From: CBFDBF01 sp050291465
GTDB lineage: Bacteria; Pseudomonadota; Gammaproteobacteria; Chromatiales; Chromatiaceae
NCBI GenBank assembly: GCA_050291465.1
Contig: JBNKJV010000004.1
Coordinates: forward strand, 62,001 to 126,000
Direction: 5' to 3'
DNA: 64,000 bases
Part shown: in pieces, positions 17,833 to 25,063 of the stretch
Layout of the letters: each line of letters starts with the position of its first letter
How positions within the stretch are numbered: position 1 is the stretch's first letter
Translations under genes and position numbers: made by a program
Notes under the pieces: generated by a model
Told to the model about the DNA's origin: nothing
What the model saw: the letters and a program-made list of their open reading frames with translations, nothing else
The model's database searches: none

Positions 17833-18216
17833 TCAGGAAAGCCTTGCCCGCACCCGTTCCAAAATCTCCCTGACCTGAGACGCGAGATCGTTGATCTCCT
17901 GCCGGTTCGCCAGCCCCAATACTGCCACCGGGTCCATAAAGTCTATCCGCGCGCGCCCGCCGGACTCCTGAACGACGATGTTGCAGGGCAACAGCGCGCC
18001 GACGGCGGCATCCGCGCCGATTAAGGACTTCGCCAGCCCCGGCGCGCAGACACCAAGGATTCGGTACGGCCGGAACGTTTCTTTAAGCTTGGCCATCATG
18101 ATTGATTGCACATTTATATCCGAGACAATCCCAAGCCCCTCTTCGGCCAGAGCTCCGGTAAGCCGCGTTACCGCTTCGTCCACCGAAAGATTCAGTTCAA
18201 CAGTAAACACATACAT
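17833..18216 (-). CDS. DUF302 family protein
   Basis: 127 residues starting MYVFTVELNLSVDEAV, chosen because AGGAG lies eight bases before this ATG; an ATG two codons upstream is too close to it. The DUF302 pattern is evident: a paired alpha/beta fold with VDEAVTRLTGALAEEGLGIVSDINV, then a central YRILGVCAPGLA and LLPCNIVVQE. DUF302 proteins occur beside respiratory and sulfur genes; the biochemical role is not established. A strong terminator separates it from the upstream cyd operon, so it has its own transcript or depends on read-through. Confidence 0.85.
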   Translation of the reverse strand: MYVFTVELNLSVDEAVTRLTGALAEEGLGIVSDINVQSIMMAKLKETFRPYRILGVCAPGLAKSLIGADAAVGALLPCNIVVQESGGRARIDFMDPVAVLGLANRQEINDLASQVREILERVRARLS

Positions 18217-18267
18217 CGACATATCTCCTACTGCAATCGAGATGAATTTTTCTACATCAGACCCCAA

Positions 18268-18297
18268 GAAAAAAAGCGGCCACGGCGAACCGTGGCC
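18268..18297 (-). terminator. Rho-independent terminator of the cyd operon
   Basis: On the minus strand GGCCACGG-TTCG-CCGTGGCC forms a perfect 8-bp stem with the very stable TTCG tetraloop. It is followed by GC and seven T. It lies just after cydX and before the DUF302 gene. Confidence 0.93.
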
Positions 18298-18319
18298 AAA
18301 CGCTTGGGACACGGTTCTA

Positions 18320-18433
18320 TTAGATCTGGTCGCTGGTGTCGATTCGTTCCTGCTGCGCCTCAAACCACATGGCATTGAGCACAGCCAGCAGAATCGCCAT
18401 CGTCAAACCCAAAACCCAGGTGAAATACCACAT
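18320..18433 (-). CDS. cydX: CydX, small subunit of cytochrome bd oxidase
   Basis: 37 residues beginning MWYFTWVLGLTMAILLAVLN. The MWYF-W-LG start, one membrane helix and a charged tail (EAQQERIDTSDQ) are the hallmarks of CydX/YbgT, which stabilises the haem site of CydA. AAGGAG lies seven bases before the ATG. The gene lies 18 bases after cydB and before the operon terminator. It is short enough to be missed by automatic gene calling. Confidence 0.92.
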   Translation of the reverse strand: MWYFTWVLGLTMAILLAVLNAMWFEAQQERIDTSDQI

Positions 18434-18451
18434 CGTTAACTCCTTTTGCTG

Positions 18452-19594
18452 TTAGTAAGCAGAATGGTCGTTTGCTTCCACGTATTGCGCTGTCACCTTT
18501 CCCGACATCATCTTGTAACACCAGGCGGTGTAGCTGATGACAATGGGAGTAAAGATCACGGCGGCCCAGAACATGACCTCAAGGGTCAGGTGGCTGGAGA
18601 CGCTATCCCAGACCGTCAGACTGCTGCGCGGATCGGAACTGGACGGCATGATGAACGGAAACATCGAAATACCGGCGGTGCCGATAATACCGAGTTGGGA
18701 TACGGCGCTGCTCCAGAACGCCAGTACCGGGCGCCGGAGCCAGGCAAACAGCAGTCCGAGTATTCCACCGGCAAATCCAACCAGTGGAACCAGCATGGTC
18801 AACGGCTGTCTGGAGTAGTTGTCCAACCAGGCACCCACGGCCAATTCCACGGATTTATCGAGAGGATTAGGCAACGCGCCGGCCACCACCTCGGAAGTGA
18901 TGCGATAGCCCGGAACTCCCGCCGCCACCCATACGCCCGCCAGTGCAAACGCCGCCAGCATTACAACACCGAAGATCAACGACGCCTTGCGGGCCCGTTC
19001 GAAGATATCCCCTTCCGTGCGGATCATAAGAAAATGCGCACCATGAAAGGTCAGCATTGAAAGGCTGGTAACGCCGGCCAGCAACGCAAATGGATTCAGC
19101 AGCTCGAAGAATCCGCCGGTATAGACCGGTCGCAGGTTGTCTTCAAAATAGAACGGCACACCCAGCAGCAGGTTTCCGAAAGCCACTCCGAATACCAGGG
19201 CCGGAACCGCACCGCCGACAAACAGCCCCCAGTCCCAACTCTTGCGCCATACAGGATTGGCAATCTTACTTCGGTAGTCGAATCCGACCGGACGGAAGAA
19301 CAGCGCCCAGAGGACCGCCAGCATGGCGACATAAAAGCCGGAAAAAGCGGTGGCATAGACCAGCGGCCAGGCGGCAAAGATGGCACCGCCACCGGTAATA
19401 AACCACACCTGATTGCCGTCCCAGTGGGGACCGATGGTATTGATAATGACCCGGCGTTCCACATCGTTGCGTCCCACCCACGGCAACAATGTACCTATGC
19501 CCATATCGTGGCCGTCCATGATCGCAAAACCGAGCAGCAGCACACCTACCAGCAGCCACCAGATAAGTTTCAGTATTTCATAATCGATTATCAT
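18452..19594 (-). CDS. cydB: Cytochrome bd ubiquinol oxidase subunit II
   Basis: 380 residues, the normal CydB size, with eight or nine membrane helices. Recognisable blocks are the N-terminal MIIDYEILKLIWWLLVGVLL, the GFAIMDGHDMGIGTLLP region with the conserved acidic and histidine residues, and the GPHWDGNQVWFI motif. The start at 19594 has GGAGG nine bases upstream and follows the cydA stop by one base; a longer in-frame extension into cydA is not credible. Together with CydA it forms the high-affinity quinol:O2 oxidoreductase of the inner membrane. Confidence 0.97.
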   Translation of the reverse strand: MIIDYEILKLIWWLLVGVLLLGFAIMDGHDMGIGTLLPWVGRNDVERRVIINTIGPHWDGNQVWFITGGGAIFAAWPLVYATAFSGFYVAMLAVLWALFFRPVGFDYRSKIANPVWRKSWDWGLFVGGAVPALVFGVAFGNLLLGVPFYFEDNLRPVYTGGFFELLNPFALLAGVTSLSMLTFHGAHFLMIRTEGDIFERARKASLIFGVVMLAAFALAGVWVAAGVPGYRITSEVVAGALPNPLDKSVELAVGAWLDNYSRQPLTMLVPLVGFAGGILGLLFAWLRRPVLAFWSSAVSQLGIIGTAGISMFPFIMPSSSDPRSSLTVWDSVSSHLTLEVMFWAAVIFTPIVISYTAWCYKMMSGKVTAQYVEANDHSAY

Positions 19595-19595
19595 G

Positions 19596-21197
19596 TTATT
19601 TGCCCTCCGCGGATTGCAGGGGAGCTGCCAGACCGACAGCCGCCATACCGCCCTGTTCACCGTGATAACGTCCCGTACCGAGAGAACCGGGGCCGCGACG
19701 CGCATACTTGAACATCAGATACAGCTCGGTTACGAGCAACCCAGTGTAAAACAGCGTGAAGCCGGCGAGCGAGAAATAGAGATTTCCGGCCGACAGCGTT
19801 GAAGTGGAAAGGTCGGTGGGAAGGATGCCGAAAATACTCCACGGTTGGCGTCCGTATTCGGCGACAAACCAGCCAAGCTCGGAAGCAATCCAGGGCATCG
19901 GTATAAACCATAGCGCCCATTTCAGCAGCCAACGTTTATCCTGAAAGCTGTTTTTCGCGGAGTGGTAAAAGGCCAGTCCGAACAGCACCAGGAACAGGAA
20001 TCCGAGCAGCACCATAAAGCGGAAGGTCCAGAACATTGGGGCGACGCCGGGAATACTGTCGCGCGCCGCCTGCTTTATCATCTCCGGTGTGGCTTCGATA
20101 ACATTCGGGGTGTATTTTTTCAGCAGCAGCCCATATCCAAGATCATCCTTGGTCTCTTCAAAGGTCTCGCGGGCCTCGATGTCATCGGCATTCTTGCGTA
20201 ACGCCTCGAGGGCCATCACCGCAAATATGCCGCGCTGTATCCGCTCATTCGCCCGTGCTTCCAGTTCGTTGATACCCGGCAGCTCTTCGCTGACCGAACG
20301 GGTCGCAATCAACCCAAGCGCATAGGGAATCTTTATTTCCGCGCGATTGGTTCGCGCCTCCTCGTCAGGGAAACCGAATAGGGTGAATGCCGCCGGTGCT
20401 TCCTCCGTCTCCCACATTCCTTCCATGGCCGCCAGTTTGGTCTTCTGGTGTTCGGTCACGGCGTAACCCGATTCATCACCGAGCACGATTACCGACAACG
20501 CCGACGCCAATCCAAAGGCCGCCGCGATACGAAAGGAACGTTTGGCGAACTCCACATCCCGGCCCTTAAGCAGATACCAGGAGCTTATGCCCAACACAAA
20601 TGCAGAAGCGGTCACATAGCCGGCGGAGACGGTATGCACGAATTTCGCCTGCGCTGCCGGATTGAACACCAGATCCAGAAAGCTCGTCATCTCCATACGC
20701 ATCGTGACATAGGAGAACTCCGCACCTACGGGATTTTGCATCCAGCCGTTGGCTATCAGGATCCAGACCGCGGAAAGGTTGGAGCCGATGGCGGTCAAAT
20801 AGGTGACCACAAGATGCTGTCGTTTCGACAGCTTGTCCCAACCGAAAAAGAACAAGCCGATGAAAGTGGACTCCAGGAAAAACGCCATCAATCCTTCAAT
20901 CGCCAACGGCGCTCCGAAGATATCGCCCACATAATGTGAGTAGTAGGCCCAGTTGGTACCAAACTCGAACTCCATAGTGATGCCGGTGGTAACACCGAGG
21001 GCAAAGTTGATTCCGAACAACTTACCCCAGAACTTCACCATATCCTTGTAGATCTCCTTCCCGGTCATCACGTAAGTGGTCTCCATGATGGCCAGGATAA
21101 AGGTCAGACCCAGCGTCAACGGTACAAACAGAAAGTGATAAAACGCCGTCACCGCAAACTGCAGCCTCGACAAATCAACAACCTCTTGAGTAATCAT
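19596..21197 (-). CDS. cydA: Cytochrome bd ubiquinol oxidase subunit I
   Basis: 533 residues. Haem ligands are visible: H21 (TAFYHFLF) for b595, H in KFVHTVSAGY and M in APMFWTFRFM for b558. The signature GRQPWSI is present. The quinol-binding loop is of the long E. coli type, running from GDESGYAVTEHQKTK to KKYTPNVIEATPE. This places it with CydABX-type oxidases rather than the short-loop CIO type. It is third in the leftward operon after the NifX-like gene and cydP. It contributes to respiration at low O2 and often to NO and sulfide tolerance. Confidence 0.98.
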   Translation of the reverse strand: MITQEVVDLSRLQFAVTAFYHFLFVPLTLGLTFILAIMETTYVMTGKEIYKDMVKFWGKLFGINFALGVTTGITMEFEFGTNWAYYSHYVGDIFGAPLAIEGLMAFFLESTFIGLFFFGWDKLSKRQHLVVTYLTAIGSNLSAVWILIANGWMQNPVGAEFSYVTMRMEMTSFLDLVFNPAAQAKFVHTVSAGYVTASAFVLGISSWYLLKGRDVEFAKRSFRIAAAFGLASALSVIVLGDESGYAVTEHQKTKLAAMEGMWETEEAPAAFTLFGFPDEEARTNRAEIKIPYALGLIATRSVSEELPGINELEARANERIQRGIFAVMALEALRKNADDIEARETFEETKDDLGYGLLLKKYTPNVIEATPEMIKQAARDSIPGVAPMFWTFRFMVLLGFLFLVLFGLAFYHSAKNSFQDKRWLLKWALWFIPMPWIASELGWFVAEYGRQPWSIFGILPTDLSTSTLSAGNLYFSLAGFTLFYTGLLVTELYLMFKYARRGPGSLGTGRYHGEQGGMAAVGLAAPLQSAEGK

Positions 21198-21284
21198 GAT
21201 TAACTTTTTCGCCTCTTGTTGTAGCTGATAACTCCGGGAATCCCCGAGATATTCCCTTCGCGATTTTTAGCCTCGGAGAATGAC

Positions 21285-21494
21285 CTACTCAGAATCTCCG
21301 GAAACCGGAGTCATCACCTCCAAAGGGGTACGCAGTACCGCCTCCGTAACCTGCTGCGGATTCATTCCTGCCGTCATTGAGGGAATTACAGGATCGCGAT
21401 AGAACGCATACCAGATCATGCTTAACGCAATCAGCTTTACGACCAGCAATATTGCGATTTCTCTGGCCAGCGGCTTCTCTCTGCGAGCAACCAT
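21285..21494 (-). CDS. cydP: CydP-like small subunit associated with cytochrome bd
   Basis: 69 residues from ATG 21494. A GTG at 21548 would give 87 residues but overlaps the preceding gene. The protein has a basic N-terminus (VARREKPLAREIAI), one membrane helix (LLVVKLIALSMIWYAFY) and a periplasmic tail. This pattern of KPLxREI before a helix ending in WYxF is typical of proteins named cytochrome oxidase putative small subunit CydP. Its place directly before cydA supports the name. The ribosome-binding site (GGAG, 11 bases away) is only fair. Confidence 0.8.
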   Translation of the reverse strand: MVARREKPLAREIAILLVVKLIALSMIWYAFYRDPVIPSMTAGMNPQQVTEAVLRTPLEVMTPVSGDSE

Positions 21495-21529
21495 CCCCAA
21501 ATGATCTCCGTACAGATAACCGGTCTGCT

Positions 21530-21907
21530 TCAGCGCTCTTCGTGACACTGATGACCGTGATGGTTGCAGGATCCCGGACTGGGGGACCTCACTCGATTGT
21601 TACGAAGATCGGCGATCGCCTGAATGGGATCGGTCTCCCCCGTTACCACCACCTGAATCCCGCGCGAGTGAAGTCTCTGTACAAAACCCGCACCGGCGCT
21701 GGCGGTAATCAGAACGTCCATCTGATCCAACGGATGGGCGTCCTCCCTTGCGCCGAATTCGTGGATGGTCATGTTCTTATCCAGATCGATGCGACCGATC
21801 TCGCTCGGTGCGCCATCAGTGTTGATTTCATACACGAGAAACCGACGCGTCTTGCCCGCATGGGGGGTGATGGTCCGGAAATTCTGACTGGTAACTGCAA
21901 TCTTCAT
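21530..21907 (-). CDS. NifX/NifB-type iron-molybdenum cofactor domain protein, first gene of the cyd operon
   Basis: 125 residues. MKIAVTSQNFRTITPHAGKTRRFLVYEI and VLITASAGAGFVQRLHSRGIQVV match the dinitrogenase iron-molybdenum cofactor biosynthesis domain. A short tail CNHHGHQCH could bind metal. GAGGAA lies nine bases before the ATG. No nitrogenase genes are nearby, so a nitrogen-fixation role is unlikely. Its place as the first gene after a sigma-54 promoter and before cydP and cydA suggests a metal, haem or redox accessory role in bd oxidase assembly or control; that is inference. Confidence 0.88.
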   Translation of the reverse strand: MKIAVTSQNFRTITPHAGKTRRFLVYEINTDGAPSEIGRIDLDKNMTIHEFGAREDAHPLDQMDVLITASAGAGFVQRLHSRGIQVVVTGETDPIQAIADLRNNRVRSPSPGSCNHHGHQCHEER

Positions 21908-21989
21908 GTAAAGGATTCCTCAATGATTAAATAGATCAAACCGGCCCAACTGCCACGAAAGGCATGGTTATTTCCGGTCATTAAGAGAT

Positions 21990-22005
21990 TGCAGATTGCG
22001 TGCCA
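21990..22005 (-). promoter_or_regulatory. Sigma-54 (RpoN) promoter of the nifX-like/cydPABX operon
   Basis: The minus strand reads TGGCACGCAATCTGCA, matching the consensus TGGCACG-N4-TTGCA at all but one of the fixed positions. The -24 GG and -12 GC have correct spacing. It faces the NifX-like gene, whose ATG lies about 85 bases downstream. The divergent gene encodes a sigma-54 activator, which strongly supports the assignment. Confidence 0.85.
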
Positions 22006-22049
22006 AATTATATTTTTCTATACAATACAATTGGATATAACATTTTCCG

Positions 22050-22060
22050 GCCACATTGGC
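22050..22060. promoter_or_regulatory. Inverted repeat GCCA-N3-TGGC, candidate activator site 1
   Basis: GCCACATTGGC lies about 45-55 bases upstream of the sigma-54 -24 element. It shares half-sites with the second palindrome nearer the activator gene. Position and symmetry fit an upstream activating sequence for the divergent sigma-54 activator. Confidence 0.4.
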
Positions 22061-22083
22061 GTTTTTCTTTCGTTAAATAAACA

Positions 22084-22097
22084 TGCCATATCTGGCA
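22084..22097. promoter_or_regulatory. Inverted repeat TGCCA-N4-TGGCA, candidate activator site 2
   Basis: TGCCATATCTGGCA is a perfect 5+5 palindrome about 80-90 bases upstream of the sigma-54 promoter and about 50 bases before the activator's start codon. It could serve both as enhancer for the cyd operon and as an autoregulatory site. A TATACT -10-like box follows at 22108-22113. Confidence 0.45.
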
Positions 22098-22145
22098 GTT
22101 TCACGTTGTATACTGTGTTTTTTGACACCCGAATGCTACGCGCCT

Positions 22146-23483
22146 ATGACCTCTTCCGCCCCTCAAGCACTGCCCGATATCCTGCAACTGCTCGAGACCC
22201 TGCCGGAACCTAAGGTCCTGGTAGGACCGGACTATCGAATAGCGGCGGTGAACGAGGCCTATCGTCGTCAATTCGGTGTGGATGACAATGTTCGCGGTCG
22301 CTTCTGTTACGAGGTTTCCCACCACTACACCACCCCATGCGATCAGGCGGGAGAGAGCTGCCCCCTCCGCGACTGCCTGCTCTCCGGAGAACCGCGCAGA
22401 GTACTGCATGTTCATCACACCCCCGCCGGCCCCGAACATGTGGAGGTGGAAATCGCACCGGTTGCGGGAGAAGGGAGCGGCACCTTCTTTCTGGAGACCA
22501 TGCGCATCCTGCGGCATGCCAGACTGGATACCAAAGACCGGGAGCTGGTTGGGTTCGCCCGCCCCTTTCTGCGTATGCTGGAACTCGCCCGGCGGGTATC
22601 GGTTAAAGACGCCTCGGTGTTATTGCTGGGCGAATCGGGGACCGGTAAGGAACTGGTTGCACACGCCATCCACGATATGAGTTCCCATGCGGATGCACCG
22701 TTCGTGGCCGTGGACTGCTCCAGTCTCACGGAAACCCTGTTTGAAAGCGAACTCTTCGGCCATGAACGGGGAGCCTTTACCGGAGCCCTCTCACGCAAAA
22801 TAGGCCTGGTGGAAGCGGCGCAAGGCGGCACGCTGTTTCTTGATGAGGTGGGGGACATCCCGCTGCCGCTGCAGGTCAAACTGCTGCGGCTGTTGGAGTC
22901 GGGAACCTATCGGCGTGTGGGCGGTGTGGAACCCCTGAGCGCAGACTTCCGGGTCATCGCAGCGACCCACCGCGATCTGGAGGAGATGGTCCGAAAGAGC
23001 ACCTTCCGTCAGGATCTCTATTACCGGATCAACGTATTCCCGATTGCGCTCCCGCCGCTGCGGCAACGCCTGCAAGACCTGCCTCTTCTCATCGAGCAGT
23101 TGCTGATCAGAATTGAACCGGGACGCCCGATTTCTCTAAGCCGCGAGGCATTGTCCCTGCTGGCCACCCACGATTTCCCCGGAAACGTGCGGGAACTGCG
23201 CAATCTCCTGGAACGCGCCCTGGTCCTGGCGGACGGCAATATCCTGAAACCTCATCATTTCCCGGATATTCCGGATACACCCCGATCCGCGCAAACGGCG
23301 GTAATAGAGTTCGGGGGTATCGTCCCCCTTGAGCAACTGGAAAAACACTATCTTGAATGGGCGGTCGCCCATTTCCCGGGCGACCGGCAGTCCCTGGCGA
23401 CGAAACTCGGCGTGAGCGAACGCACTCTTTACCGAAAGCTTCGCGAGTCAATCAAGGACGAAGGAGACAAGAATCCGCAATAG
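22146..23483 (+). CDS. Sigma-54-dependent transcriptional activator with cysteine-rich PAS domain
   Basis: 445 residues from ATG 22146; an in-frame ATG at 22083 would place the start inside a palindromic operator. The N-terminal PAS domain (about 10-120) carries four cysteines, C54, C65, C72 and C77, in CYEVSHH...PCDQAGESCPLRDC. The AAA+ domain (about 130-365) has Walker A GESGTGKE (162-169), the sigma-54 contact loop GAFTGA (209-214) and Walker B TLFLDEVGD. A Fis-type helix-turn-helix is at the end (SLATKLGVSERTLYRKLR). It is not a response regulator, since there is no receiver domain, so the PAS domain must sense a signal directly, perhaps O2, NO or redox state through the cysteines. It is transcribed divergently from the cyd operon and is its likely activator. 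Confidence 0.92.
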   Translation: MTSSAPQALPDILQLLETLPEPKVLVGPDYRIAAVNEAYRRQFGVDDNVRGRFCYEVSHHYTTPCDQAGESCPLRDCLLSGEPRRVLHVHHTPAGPEHVEVEIAPVAGEGSGTFFLETMRILRHARLDTKDRELVGFARPFLRMLELARRVSVKDASVLLLGESGTGKELVAHAIHDMSSHADAPFVAVDCSSLTETLFESELFGHERGAFTGALSRKIGLVEAAQGGTLFLDEVGDIPLPLQVKLLRLLESGTYRRVGGVEPLSADFRVIAATHRDLEEMVRKSTFRQDLYYRINVFPIALPPLRQRLQDLPLLIEQLLIRIEPGRPISLSREALSLLATHDFPGNVRELRNLLERALVLADGNILKPHHFPDIPDTPRSAQTAVIEFGGIVPLEQLEKHYLEWAVAHFPGDRQSLATKLGVSERTLYRKLRESIKDEGDKNPQ

Positions 23484-23524
23484 GCGGTGAGCGAAATCCG
23501 CACATCCGGCCCCGTATTGCCGTC

Positions 23525-24481
23525 CTACTCCTCCACACAAATCTTCTTCTGGGCTACGGCCCGGAGCGTCTTAACGATCAACAGGGCGATGACGAGTGTT
23601 AAAACCGCCAGCAGCACCATCGCCCCCAGGCGAAAACCCGTCAGAGCCAGATTCTGATACATAACGAAAGTCGCAACGGTAATCGCCGCCAGCGGAAACG
23701 AATAGGCCCACCAGGATAGAAAAAACTGCAGCCGGGCGAATTTTCTGATTTGAACGAACAACAGGAAGGTGAAAAACAGCCCCGCATAGTAGAGGAGATG
23801 TGCGAATGCATCTATCTCACCGACCAACTTGAAGTAGGAAATAAAACCCACCGCGGGAGGTGCGATCAGGATAAAAAAGGTCGGCACCAGTTTTGCGGGC
23901 AGTGGATTATGGAATATGACGCGATAGAAGATGATGGTTAAAAGCACCAGCCAGAACAGCAGACCTATGGCGAAAAAGAACCAGGACAGTTCGATATAAC
24001 CGTGGGAAACACCGGCGATCGGCACCAGAATATTACCCACCACCGGGATAAACCAGGCCGGATTCATGTGATGAATCTCGAAGTGCTGGTGATTGATCCA
24101 GGCACTCATCACGTAAAAGGTAAAAAGCAGATGTACCCCGCTACCTATCCCCCAGAGAATTAACGACACGTCTGGATAATGGCCGAGCGTGACAATCGAA
24201 AACAGTATCAGACTGATCGAGCTGGCAGGAAAAAAATTGAGCTTGACCGGATGGTGTAACTCTCCAACCACTGCTTCTGGATAACGCGCTATCTTGGTCA
24301 CATAGAATGCCAACAGAAGCAAGTAGAGCCCGCCCACCAACCACATCAACAATGAACTTACGTTGAACTGGAACTGTAATACCTGTTCCGCTTTTTCCCA
24401 GGCGATGGTCAGCCCGGAGAGCCCCATTGTGGTAGCGAAAAACGAGACGGGGAAATGTTTTAACCTTAATTGTTCACTCAT
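23525..24481 (-). CDS. TDT/SLAC1 family membrane transporter (TehA-like)
   Basis: 318 residues with about ten membrane helices. The N-terminal motif LKHFPVSFFATTMGLSGLTIAW is typical of the tellurite-resistance/dicarboxylate transporter and SLAC1 anion-channel family. The start at 24481 has AGGA ten bases upstream; the longer TTG frame lacks support. It converges with the sigma-54 activator gene. The substrate cannot be told from sequence; relatives carry chloride, nitrate, sulfite or dicarboxylates. Confidence 0.88.
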   Translation of the reverse strand: MSEQLRLKHFPVSFFATTMGLSGLTIAWEKAEQVLQFQFNVSSLLMWLVGGLYLLLLAFYVTKIARYPEAVVGELHHPVKLNFFPASSISLILFSIVTLGHYPDVSLILWGIGSGVHLLFTFYVMSAWINHQHFEIHHMNPAWFIPVVGNILVPIAGVSHGYIELSWFFFAIGLLFWLVLLTIIFYRVIFHNPLPAKLVPTFFILIAPPAVGFISYFKLVGEIDAFAHLLYYAGLFFTFLLFVQIRKFARLQFFLSWWAYSFPLAAITVATFVMYQNLALTGFRLGAMVLLAVLTLVIALLIVKTLRAVAQKKICVEE

Positions 24482-24543
24482 TTGCTTCGTTTCCTGGTCT
24501 GGCCTCGGGAACCCCGAAAGCGGGATATTTTTCAATAACGCGC

Positions 24544-24578
24544 TGAAAGAGACAGTGACTTTGTCACATTGTCTTTCA
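24544..24578. promoter_or_regulatory. Large imperfect palindrome upstream of the TDT/SLAC1 gene
   Basis: Two 16-base arms, TGAAAGAGACAGTGAC and GTCACATTGTCTTTCA, match at 13 of 16 positions around a three-base centre (TTT). It lies 63-97 bases upstream of the transporter start. It may be an operator for a dimeric or tetrameric regulator, or a 5' leader hairpin. The core GTGAC-TTT-GTCAC differs from CRP/FNR spacing. Confidence 0.45.
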
Positions 24579-25063
24579 CACTCAGGAATACCGCCGGCCG
24601 TGATCGCCCCTTTACCTACGGGCTCCCGGCGCTAGCGTTCCGGGAAAAGCATGGATCTGCCTGACAACAACGATAATCCTTATATTTCACATGGGAAAAC
24701 ACGGGTTCAAAGGGTCAGCACTCAAAATCCGCCTGCCCCCCCCGGAGACTGAAAGGGAGAATATACGAATTTTCCGAATATTCGAATTTTCAAATTATCC
24801 CCTCCCGGGCTCCCGAAACACCCGGGGGACAGAGAGTGCCATAGCAAAATAATTTTTTGGCATCCTGAAGAACGCACTTCCAGACCTTCGGCAAAAAGAC
24901 GGCATCCCGCATAGGAAGTTTCCATCTGGAACGCAGAATCAATAGCTTAGGATATAAAAAAAACCCTAAGGCGTTCCCGATTCGGGATACTCCTTCCTAA
25001 CATCGCCCGGACGCCCCGTTTTTAATTGACTTGTAGTTTCCAGCCATTAAAGTATTCCTCACT
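24579..25063. other. Intergenic region between divergent genes, no gene recognised
   Basis: About 485 bases. Visible features are a CCCGGG-rich imperfect hairpin near 24805-24832 and a 13-base palindrome TCCCGATTCGGGA near 24977-24989. The latter lies about 75 bases before the HDOD-kinase start. Promoters for both flanking genes are expected here but none is clear. Confidence 0.4.

Noticed and set aside
18452..19705. Longer cydB frame starting inside cydA
   Set aside because: The ATG at 19594 has a proper ribosome-binding site and gives the family's normal N-terminus; the extension reads out of frame through cydA.
21530..21907. Nitrogen-fixation role for the NifX-like gene
   Set aside because: No nif structural or assembly genes are nearby and the gene is the first of a bd oxidase operon.
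22084..22113. A second sigma-54 promoter in front of the activator gene
   Set aside because: TGGCAG followed by GTTG looked similar, but the -12 element is two bases out of register.
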